6,727 nucleotides of DNA from Gemmatimonadota bacterium (lineage in GTDB: Bacteria; Gemmatimonadota; Gemmatimonadetes; Gemmatimonadales; GWC2-71-9), in assembly GCA_029884275.1 (NCBI GenBank), contig JAOUIC010000098.1, positions 1-6,727 of the forward strand. The letters are read 5' to 3'. The notes beneath the pieces were generated by a model, which searched no databases, was not told the DNA's origin, and was given only the letters and a program-made list of their open reading frames with translations. The translations under genes were made by a program, and so were the position numbers. Of the stretch, positions 1 to 5,864 are shown piece after piece (position 1 is the first letter of the stretch; each line of letters begins with the position of its first letter).

Positions 1-247
1 TGAACGAGGGCGTCGTGGACCCCGTGAAATCGGCGGAGGCCGTGATGGACGGCAACACGAACACCAGCATCGCCGCGCGCCGGACCCAGGTCGCCTCGGC
101 CACGAAGCCGGCGGCCTGCACGTAGTCCGGGTCGTACCGGGTGGCCTCCTTCAGCGCCTCGGCCAGGGTCACCTGCGGCAGTGAATCAACCTGTGCCTGG
201 GGCACCTGTGCCAGCTGCAGTGCGGTCAACAACGGGAGCAGTATCAT
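1..247 (-). CDS. TolC-family outer-membrane efflux factor, N-terminal fragment (cut by left edge)
   Basis: This is the first 82 codons of an outer-membrane factor, the channel that lets an RND pump expel substrates through the outer membrane. Reading the minus strand from ATG at 247 gives a hydrophobic start (MILLPLLTALQLAQ), a likely export signal ending near residues 18-20. Next comes VTLAEALKEATRYDPDY (residues 27-43), the usual opening of the OEP/TolC domain (L-x-EAL-x-x-A-x-x-x-P), then a helix ending in LPSITASADF, equivalent to the family's LPSLSLSA segment where the first helix meets the barrel. The start overlaps the pump's stop as ATGA, and a GGGGA lies 4 bases upstream, so translation is probably coupled to the pump. 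The signal region has no lysine or arginine before the hydrophobic core, which is unusual. Family assignment is from the N-terminus only. The rest of the gene, and perhaps an adaptor gene, lies outside the window. Confidence 0.85.
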   Translation of the reverse strand, partial: MILLPLLTALQLAQVPQAQVDSLPQVTLAEALKEATRYDPDYVQAAGFVAEATWVRRAAMLVFVLPSITASADFTGSTTPSF

Positions 248-3200
248 GCCATCCCCGCTGCGGATTCGGTCACGCCGCGGCGGCGGGCGCCCATCCGCTC
301 GCGCACGGTCTCGAGTAGCACGTACACCACCGGCACGAGGTAGAGGGTCAGGAAGGTCGAGACGAACATGCCGCCGACGATCACGTAGCCCAGCGGCTGC
401 CGGCTTTCCGACCCCGCCGAGAGACCGAGGGCGATCGGCAGCGCGCCAAAGATGGTGGCGAAGGCGGTCATCAGGATCGGGCGAAGCCGCACGCGGCCCG
501 CCTCGAGCGTCGCCTCGAGGAGGCCCTTGCCCTGCTCGCGCAACTGGTTGGCGTACTCCACCAGCAGGATCGAGTTCTTCGACGCGAGGCCGATGAGGAG
601 GATCATGCCGATCTGGCTGTACAGATTGAGCGTGGCCCCGGTGAAGAAGAGGGTCACCAGCGCGCCGGTCACCGCAAGCGGCACGGCGAGGAGCACGGTG
701 AACGGGTGGACCAGCGATTCGAACTGCGCCGCCAGCACCATGTACACCACGAGCAGTGCCAGCAGGAAGGCGAAGTAGAGCGCGGTCCCGCTCTCCGCGA
801 ACTCGCGCAGCTCGCCGCTCAGCGCGGTCGATCCGCCACGGGGGAGGAGTTCGGCTGCCACGGCATTGAGGCTGTCGAGTGCCTCACCCAGGGTGAAGCC
901 GGGGAGCGGATTGGCGCTGATGGTGAACGACGGCACCCGGTTGTAATGAAAGAGCCGTTGCGGGCCGACCCCTTCCGTTACGGTGGTGACGGCGGCGAGG
1001 TTCACCAGCTGGCCCTCGCGGCCCCGCACGTAGAGCGCCGTCATATCTGACGGCGTGGCGCGGTCTTCGGGGCTCAGCCGGACCATCACGTCATACAGCT
1101 TGTTGTCGCGCGTAAAGGTGCTGACCCGCCGGCCGCCGAGCATCGTCTCGAGCGTGGACCCGACGGCCGACACGGAGACGCCGAGATCCTCCGCGCGGTC
1201 GCGGTCGTAGCGCACCGTCAGCTCCGGCTTGTTGACCTTCAGGCTCGACTGCACGTTGACCAGGCCGTTGATCTGGCTGGCGCGGGCCAGGAAGGCGGGC
1301 ATGACGGCCGTGAGCGAATCGAAGTCGGGATGCTGGACCACGAACTGGACCGGGCTCCCGAAGCCGCCGATCGGCGACGGGGAGAAGGCGTACGCCTGGA
1401 CGCCGGGGATGCCGAAAAGCTGTGGCATGATGCCGCCGATAACCTCCTGCGTGCTCCGCACCCGGTCCCGCCAGTCCTTCATGTTCACGAACAGGAACCC
1501 ACCGCTGACATCTCCACCGAAACCGACGACGCTGAAGTAGGAATTGATGTCGGGCACGCCCGCCATGATCGCCTCGACCTGCTGCTGGTAGCCGTCGGTA
1601 TACTCGATGGTCGAGCCCTGAGGCGCCGTCGTGGACGCCATGAAGAAGCCGCGATCCTCCGCCGGAATGAACTCACGCTTGAGCACGTTGAAGGTCACGT
1701 AGGCCACGAGCAGCGAGAGCGCCGCGCCACCGAGCACAAACGCCCGGTGGCGGATGGCCCAGGCGAGGGTCGCCGCGTAGGTGACCGCGAGCCAGTTGAG
1801 GGCCCGTTCGAGGCGCTGGTAGACGGCCCCGTGGCTCTTGGGGACCCGGAGGATCCTGGCGCAGAGCATCGGCGTCAGGGTCAGCGCCACGAATCCGGAA
1901 ATCACGACTGAGCCGGCCAGCGCCACGCCGAACTCGTTGAAGAGCCGGCCCGTCGTCCCCTGCAGAAACGCCAGCGGCGCGAAGACCGCCACGAGGGAGA
2001 CCGTCGTGGCAATCACCGCAAACCCGATTTCGCTGGTGCCGCGCATGGCCGCGTTCTCGGGCGTCTCGCCAAGTTCTTCCTGGTGCCGGTAGGCGTTCTC
2101 CAGCACGATGATAGCGTCGTCCACCACGAGACCGATGGCCAGGATGAGCGCCAGCAAGGTGAAGGTGTTGATGGAAAACCCGAGGAAGTACATCACCCCG
2201 AAGGCACCGATGATGGACACCGGAATCGCGAGGCCGGGGATGATGGTGGCGCGCAGGTTCCGGAGGAAGAGGAAGATGATCACGACCACCAGGCCGAACG
2301 CCAGGAAGAGCGTGTCGATGGTCTCGCTGATGGAGCGCTTCACATAGATGGACTGGTCGAAGGCAGTGCGGAGCTGGACGCCGGCCGGCAGCGCCTGCTC
2401 GATCAGGGGCAGCGCGGCACGGATCGAGTCCGCCACATCCACCATGTTGGCCTTGGACTGGCGCACGATCCCGACGGCGACCGCCGAAGTTCCGTTGAAC
2501 CGCAGCATGCTCCGTTCGTCGCGGGGACCGAGTTCGACCTGGGCGAGGTCACTGAGCCGAACGAGCTGGCCATCCTGGTTGGCGACAACGAGATCCCCGA
2601 ACTCCTGGGGCGTCCTGAGTTCACCCAGGGAACGGACGGTGAACTCCCGGTTGTCCGACTCGATCCGGCCGGCGGGAATCTCGACGTTTCGGCTGCGGAT
2701 GGCGGCCTCGACGTTCTGGACCGTCAGGCCGCGTGCGGCCAGCTCCTTGGCCGAGATCCAGACTCGCATCGAGATGCGGCGCTCGCCGGCAATGAAGGAG
2801 TTGCCGACGCCGGGGATGGTCTGCAGCCGCTGCTTCACGATGCGGTCGCCGATGTCGGACAGATCAAGCAGGGTGTAATTGGCGCCTGAGAGGGCCAGCC
2901 AGTAGAACGGCTGGGCATCGGCGTCCTGCTTGGCGATGACCGGCTCGAGGACCTCGCGCGGGAGCCGGCCCCGGACCCGGCTCACCTTGTCGCGGACGTC
3001 CTGGGCGGCACTCTCGACGCTGCGACCGAGATTGAATTCGAGGGTGATATTGCTGGACTGCTCCCCGCTGGTGCTGGTCAGCGTCCGCAGCCCTTCCACC
3101 GTGCTCAGTTCCTCCTCGAGGATGTCGGTGACCGCAGACTCCATGACCCGGGGATTGGCACCGGGGAGGAAGGTCGAGACCGAGATGATCGGGGGGTCGA

Positions 3201-3318
3201 TGTCGGGGTACTCGCGGACGCTGAGCCGCGTGTAGCCGATCGCGCCGAAAAGCACGATGGCCAGGCTCATCATCGTCGCGAGGACCGGCCGCTTGACTGC
3301 TGTATCGGAGAGAAACAT
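244..3318 (-). CDS. HAE1-type RND multidrug efflux transporter (AcrB/MexB-like inner-membrane permease)
   Basis: This is the proton-driven inner-membrane subunit of a tripartite pump, working as a trimer that exports hydrophobic or amphiphilic compounds. Its 1024 residues are close to the family's 1030-1050. The order is TM1 (about 11-29), first periplasmic loop to about 335, TM2-TM6 (336-487), TM7 (about 525-545), second periplasmic loop to about 845, and TM8-TM12 (846-1003). REYPDIDPP at 35-43 is the family N-terminal signature. The proton-relay residues are present: D400 and D401 in TM4 (GLVVDDAIIVLEN), K914 in TM10 (GLASKNSILLVEY), and R944/T951 in RLRPILMT, matching AcrB D407, D408, K940, R971 and T978. 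The switch (G) loop at about 599-607 is some three residues shorter than in AcrB and lacks its second Phe. The ATG start has a weak AGGA 10 bases upstream and matches family N-termini (MFLSDTAVKRPV). The outer-membrane factor follows with a 4-base overlap, but no adaptor gene precedes it. The HAE1 family is certain; the substrate is unknown. Confidence 0.98.
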   Translation of the reverse strand: MFLSDTAVKRPVLATMMSLAIVLFGAIGYTRLSVREYPDIDPPIISVSTFLPGANPRVMESAVTDILEEELSTVEGLRTLTSTSGEQSSNITLEFNLGRSVESAAQDVRDKVSRVRGRLPREVLEPVIAKQDADAQPFYWLALSGANYTLLDLSDIGDRIVKQRLQTIPGVGNSFIAGERRISMRVWISAKELAARGLTVQNVEAAIRSRNVEIPAGRIESDNREFTVRSLGELRTPQEFGDLVVANQDGQLVRLSDLAQVELGPRDERSMLRFNGTSAVAVGIVRQSKANMVDVADSIRAALPLIEQALPAGVQLRTAFDQSIYVKRSISETIDTLFLAFGLVVVIIFLFLRNLRATIIPGLAIPVSIIGAFGVMYFLGFSINTFTLLALILAIGLVVDDAIIVLENAYRHQEELGETPENAAMRGTSEIGFAVIATTVSLVAVFAPLAFLQGTTGRLFNEFGVALAGSVVISGFVALTLTPMLCARILRVPKSHGAVYQRLERALNWLAVTYAATLAWAIRHRAFVLGGAALSLLVAYVTFNVLKREFIPAEDRGFFMASTTAPQGSTIEYTDGYQQQVEAIMAGVPDINSYFSVVGFGGDVSGGFLFVNMKDWRDRVRSTQEVIGGIMPQLFGIPGVQAYAFSPSPIGGFGSPVQFVVQHPDFDSLTAVMPAFLARASQINGLVNVQSSLKVNKPELTVRYDRDRAEDLGVSVSAVGSTLETMLGGRRVSTFTRDNKLYDVMVRLSPEDRATPSDMTALYVRGREGQLVNLAAVTTVTEGVGPQRLFHYNRVPSFTISANPLPGFTLGEALDSLNAVAAELLPRGGSTALSGELREFAESGTALYFAFLLALLVVYMVLAAQFESLVHPFTVLLAVPLAVTGALVTLFFTGATLNLYSQIGMILLIGLASKNSILLVEYANQLREQGKGLLEATLEAGRVRLRPILMTAFATIFGALPIALGLSAGSESRQPLGYVIVGGMFVSTFLTLYLVPVVYVLLETVRERMGARRRGVTESAAGMA

Positions 3319-3514
3319 GAGACCAAATTCCTGAGCGGGCCGGTGGCGCAGGGACTCCGGTGGACACCGGCCCCCGGTTCACGTGGCGAAATTGCTTGTA
3401 CAGCTTGGAGTTACAATAGGTTCCCGCCATCGCGACGGGGTCTAGGATATACCTACGAACGTGGGAAGGAAAGGATTCCGACTGCGGCGGGGTCTGGCGG
3501 CTGCCCCTACGAGG
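3319..3514 (-). promoter_or_regulatory. Leader region upstream of the RND pump, with several inverted repeats
   Basis: These 196 non-coding bases separate the pump start from the small upstream gene. Four symmetric elements are visible. CCGGTGGACACCGG (3357-3370) has perfect 6-base arms around GA. TTGTA (3396-3400) and TACAA (3412-3416) are inverted arms 11 bases apart. CCCGCC (3423-3428) pairs with GACGGG (3434-3439) through one G-U, giving a short hairpin. TAGGATATACCTA (3443-3455) has TAGG/CCTA arms around ATATA. The stretch at about 3391-3455 is AT-richer than its surroundings, as expected of a promoter/operator. A minus-strand -10 could be TATCCT or TATATC in the last element, but no convincing -35 accompanies it. 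The spaced arms could be operators for a local repressor; no regulator gene is in the window. The role is inferred from position and symmetry only. Confidence 0.4.
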
Positions 3515-3523
3515 TCAGGGGGC
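3503..3523 (-). terminator. Weak hairpin over the stop codon of the small membrane gene
   Basis: GCCCC (3503-3507) and GGGGC (3519-3523) are inverted arms separated by 11 bases, and the TGA of the small gene lies inside the element. No U-tract follows on the minus transcript, so it is not a classical intrinsic terminator. Transcription may well continue towards the pump gene. It carries the 8-mer GCCCCTAC also found in the hairpin at 4468-4492. Confidence 0.2.
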
Positions 3524-3679
3524 GGCCTTTCGGGCGAGGACCTGATCGATGACCGGGCCGGCGAAGAGCGCGATCATCGCGTTGACCAGCACCCCGATGA
3601 GAGCGGAGACAAAGGTGAGGGCGACCAGAATCAACCCAGCACCGACGCCGGCCAGCACCATTTCGACGAAGTTGAACAT
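3515..3679 (-). CDS. Small hydrophobic membrane protein, 54 aa, function unknown
   Basis: The minus strand from ATG at 3679 reads MFNFVEMVLAGVGAGLIL and continues to end in QVLARKAAP and TGA. Between E6 and D45 there are 38 consecutive uncharged, mostly hydrophobic residues, enough for one long transmembrane helix or a tight helical hairpin. A Gly-rich patch (GVGAG) lies at 11-15, and the charged tail (D45, R51, K52) is probably cytoplasmic by the positive-inside rule. Coding is supported by GGGGAG (3686-3691) six bases before the ATG, by G/C at 46 of 54 third positions, and by a coherent hydrophobic product. The opposite strand reads as a hydrophilic, low-complexity product. It is co-oriented with the pump gene, whose start is 196 bases downstream. 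I do not recognise a family. Small single-helix proteins such as AcrZ bind RND pumps, but no sequence resemblance to AcrZ is evident, so that link is speculative. Confidence 0.62.
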   Translation of the reverse strand: MFNFVEMVLAGVGAGLILVALTFVSALIGVLVNAMIALFAGPVIDQVLARKAAP

Positions 3680-3791
3680 CCGAAGCTCCCCGGGGTTAAC
3701 ATCCCATGATCAGGGCAGTAGCTTATACGGGTTGGGGGCGGCCCGCAACTGGCGCCCACTCATACACTTCCCCCAATAATCAGAGGTCCCG
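3680..3791. promoter_or_regulatory. Divergent intergenic region between the small membrane gene and the exported protein gene
   Basis: This 112-base gap must hold start signals for both flanking genes. For the minus-strand gene the best -10 candidate is TATAAG (plus-strand CTTATA, 3722-3727), about 43 bases before its ATG. The only -35-like sequence upstream is TTGCGG at a short 15-base spacing, so the promoter is tentative. For the plus-strand gene I see no good -35/-10 pair; AATAAT at 3775-3780 is too close to the start codon. An interrupted inverted repeat GTTG...CAAC (3731-3749), with additional GGG/CCC pairing inside, could fold or bind a regulator. Confidence 0.35.
3782..3786 (+). promoter_or_regulatory. 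Ribosome binding site of the exported protein gene
   Basis: AGAGG lies five bases before the ATG at 3792. It fixes that start, which is also the one that gives a complete signal peptide. Confidence 0.65.
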
Positions 3792-4445
3792 ATGCGACAT
3801 ATTCTTGCACTCACCGCACTCACTGTGGCGCTGGCCGCCCCGGCGATGGCCCAGGACCACCAGGCCGACCCCGACAAGGCTGTCGCGGGTGGCGGTTCCC
3901 TCCCGACCGGCTGGATGGCCCGGACCGACAAGGACGCCGCCATGACCAACGTGAAATTCGTGGACATGGCGCCCGGCTGGCATATCACCCTCGGGCCGGC
4001 AGCGATCTTCTATCGACCGGCCGATACGGTGAGCGGCAGCGCCCATGCGGTCGCCCTCCTGCACATGACCCCGCCGAAGCCGATGCACCCCGAATCGTTC
4101 GGCATGTTTGTCGGTGGACAGGACCTGCAGGGAGCGAACCAGTCCTACACCTACTTCCTGATCCGCGCCGATGGAAAGTTCATGATCAAGCGGCGGATAG
4201 GGGACAAGACCACCACGGTCGTACCCTGGACCGCCAACGAAGCTGTGAAGCCGGCAGACGATGAGGGGCTGTCGAGCAATGAGCTCTCGGTGCAGATCAA
4301 GGGCGGGAAGGTGTCGTTCATGGCCAACGGCAAGGAACTCTATTCGGCGAACGCCGCCGATGTCGACACCAAGGGTGTCGTCGGCGTCCGGATCAATCAC
4401 AATCTCAGCATCCACCTCGAAAAGATGGAAGTCCACCGCATGTAG
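3792..4445 (+). CDS. Exported protein, probable concanavalin A-like (3-keto-disaccharide hydrolase/DUF1080-like) domain, function unknown
   Basis: A 217-residue protein with a clear Sec signal peptide: MRH, a hydrophobic core at about residues 4-16, and an AMA cleavage motif before QDHQ at 20/21. The mature part looks like a single beta-sandwich. Alternating strands carry GWHITLGPAAIFY (62-74), FGMFVGGQDLQ (103-113), SYTYFLIRADGKFMIKRR (118-135) and a closing GVVGVRINHNLSIHLEKMEV (195-214). That pattern (a GG-D-L-x-G turn, a Y-x-F-L-I-R-x-D-G strand, and a final GxxGxRxxHNLxxHxxxxE strand) resembles concanavalin A-like/LamG or DUF1080-type domains of secreted proteins. I see no GH16 ExDxxE catalytic motif, so it may bind ligand rather than cleave it. 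No lipobox is present, so it should be soluble in the periplasm or secreted. It stands alone on this strand, divergent from the small membrane gene and convergent with the HEAT-repeat gene. CDS call firm; fold call moderate; function not known. Confidence 0.8.
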   Translation: MRHILALTALTVALAAPAMAQDHQADPDKAVAGGGSLPTGWMARTDKDAAMTNVKFVDMAPGWHITLGPAAIFYRPADTVSGSAHAVALLHMTPPKPMHPESFGMFVGGQDLQGANQSYTYFLIRADGKFMIKRRIGDKTTTVVPWTANEAVKPADDEGLSSNELSVQIKGGKVSFMANGKELYSANAADVDTKGVVGVRINHNLSIHLEKMEVHRM

Positions 4446-4467
4446 GAGTCGATCGGGCGGCGGTCGC

Positions 4468-4492
4468 AGGGGCGAGCCTCGTGTCCGCCCCT
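4468..4492. terminator. Hairpin between convergent genes, possible bidirectional terminator or palindromic repeat
   Basis: AGGGGCG (4468-4474) and CGCCCCT (4486-4492) are perfect 7-base inverted arms around an 11-base loop. It begins 22 bases after the stop of the plus-strand gene, and its right arm overlaps the TAG stop (4491-4493) of the minus-strand HEAT-repeat gene. The position between convergent genes suits a shared terminator. There is no T-run on either side, so if it terminates it would do so without a standard U-tract, or it may be a dispersed REP-like palindrome. Confidence 0.4.
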
Positions 4493-5864
4493 ACCCCCGC
4501 CGGTCCAGCTCCCCGCGGGCCGCCGCACCCACCTCCCCCTCCGCCTCCCGAGCCACCCGCATCAACGCCTGCCTGGCCGCCCTGGTCGGCGAGGCCGCCA
4601 GCACCCCGACCACTTCGAGCCGTTGCGCCAGGGAAAACCCTCCCCGCGAGAGGAAGCTTCGCTTGCGCAGCGCCAGGGTGCTCATGGCCGCCGCGGCCTC
4701 CGGGGCCTCGATCCGGCCGAGGGCCGTGAGCATGCTCCGCCAGGTGGCGTGATCCCGCTCAGCTTCGATGGCGGCCAGCAACGGCATCGCCAGCGCCCCT
4801 CCCCCCCGCCTGCCAATGGCCGTCGCCGCGTCCTGTCGCGTCTCGGGGCTGGTGTGCGCCAGCCCCACCCGCAGCCCCTCGGTCCCGTACTGCGCCGGGT
4901 ACCGCGCCAGCGCCTCGACTGCCGCCCCGCGCACCCGCGCGTCCGAATGGGCCAGCAGGGCGCGCAGCGGAGCCAGCGCCTCGGGGACCATCTGGCGGCC
5001 GAGGACATCCGCGGCGTGCCGGGCCTCATGCCAGCGCGGGCTGGCCAGCAGAGGGATCAACAGCGGGACGGCGTCGGGCATGCGGGCCAGCGCGTCGAGG
5101 AGGAACCGATGGGGCTCCGGCGACTCCGTCTTCCGAATCGCCTCCAGCATCAGCTCGGCCGCTTCCCCTCCCCGCCACTGCAGCACCTCGGCGGCCCGTG
5201 CCTGTTCCTCCGGGGTGCGGATCGCGTGCTCGATCATCCCGACCAGCAGGGGGCGGGACAGCGCACGCCTCGCCCGGATCGCGACGGTGCGGCGGTCGTG
5301 CTCCGGTACCCGGCCGCTGAGCCGAACCAGCGCCTGAGCCGCATGCAGCGCCTCCATCCAGGCGCCACGCTCACTCGACGAACCGAGTTCCGCGGTCAGT
5401 GCGGTCACCTCTGCGTCGAAGGCGGAGGAGGCGCGGTCATCCTCCTCCGCGAAGCGGTCGGCACCCATCAGGATCATCGGCGGCCGGCCGGCGGCGGGCT
5501 CCGGCCGTGCGGCCGCCCGCGCAATCGGAGCGATCTGCGTCACCATTTCGTACGTCAACGCGGAGTGCTCCGGAAGGGGGGCCTCGCCGCCAAGTGCGCG
5601 GGCGAGCACCTCCAGCGCCTCGGCCGGTGCCCCGGCCGCCACCGTGAGCACTTCGACCTGCCGACGGAGGAGATGCGACCGGAGGTTGGCGATGTCGTAT
5701 TCGCCGGAGCGGAAGAGCCCCGCTTCAACGGTGGCAGGACTCGTGGCCACCAGCCCCACCACCTCCGCCAAGAGGGCACTGGCCTCGGCGGCCGCTTTCG
5801 GGCCGGCCCGGTAGGCGGCGATGAGGCGGCCGTAGGTGGCGGCAAAGGGAGAGAGCGGGCTCAC
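4491..5864 (-). CDS. HEAT-repeat protein coupled to a polyamine-binding protein gene
   Basis: A 457-residue, Ala/Leu/Arg-rich, almost wholly helical protein without signal peptide or membrane segment, so probably cytoplasmic. From about residue 190 to 450 there are repeated helix pairs of some 30-37 residues typical of HEAT repeats. The clearest are PHRFLLDALARMPDAVPLLI (251-270), WHEARHAADVLGRQMVPEAL (278-297), ARVRGAAVEALARYPAQYG (309-327) and TRQDAATAIGRRGGGALAMP (342-361). Such repeats form a solenoid for protein binding; no catalytic motif is visible. The first 190 residues are helical but do not match a family I recognise, with an acidic linker (EEDDRASS) at 140-147. The start is GTG at 5864, overlapping the upstream stop as GTGA, with GAGGTGA (5872-5878) seven bases before it. 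This implies translational coupling to the PotD-like gene. A long open frame on the opposite strand is an antisense shadow. Repeat class fairly sure; role unknown. Confidence 0.85.
   Translation of the reverse strand: MSPLSPFAATYGRLIAAYRAGPKAAAEASALLAEVVGLVATSPATVEAGLFRSGEYDIANLRSHLLRRQVEVLTVAAGAPAEALEVLARALGGEAPLPEHSALTYEMVTQIAPIARAAARPEPAAGRPPMILMGADRFAEEDDRASSAFDAEVTALTAELGSSSERGAWMEALHAAQALVRLSGRVPEHDRRTVAIRARRALSRPLLVGMIEHAIRTPEEQARAAEVLQWRGGEAAELMLEAIRKTESPEPHRFLLDALARMPDAVPLLIPLLASPRWHEARHAADVLGRQMVPEALAPLRALLAHSDARVRGAAVEALARYPAQYGTEGLRVGLAHTSPETRQDAATAIGRRGGGALAMPLLAAIEAERDHATWRSMLTALGRIEAPEAAAAMSTLALRKRSFLSRGGFSLAQRLEVVGVLAASPTRAARQALMRVAREAEGEVGAAARGELDRRG

Noticed and set aside
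2083..2889. 268-codon plus-strand open frame inside the pump gene
   Set aside because: It is antisense to a certain RND gene. The product is a His/Asp/Gly-rich low-complexity chain with no domain, as expected of the reverse strand of high-GC coding DNA.
3391..3420. Plus-strand promoter using TACAAT (3412-3417) as -10
   Set aside because: No acceptable -35 lies 16-18 bases upstream, and there is no credible plus-strand gene downstream before 3792.
2864..3430. 188-codon minus-strand frame running from the leader into the pump gene
   Set aside because: Past 3318 it is only the pump gene in another frame, giving a low-complexity product. Its leader part has no adaptor-like sequence and no good ribosome binding site.
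3319..3514. Adaptor (membrane fusion protein) gene or remnant before the pump
   Set aside because: All six frames were considered. Nothing resembles lipoyl or beta-barrel adaptor sequence, and the space is too short for even a domain.
3461..3709. 82-codon plus-strand frame covering the small membrane gene
   Set aside because: The product is hydrophilic and low-complexity. The opposite strand gives a coherent membrane protein with a strong Shine-Dalgarno site.
3780..4436. 218-codon minus-strand open frame opposite the exported protein gene
   Set aside because: The plus-strand frame has a signal peptide, a ribosome binding site and a coherent fold pattern. The reverse product is a His/Asp-rich shadow.
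4797..4811. Run of seven C (4801-4807) next to CCCC, as a possible phase-variation tract
   Set aside because: Seven bases is short, it encodes an ordinary Arg-Gly-Gly-Gly turn between HEAT repeats, and the gene is intact through it. It is only worth checking as a homopolymer error site.
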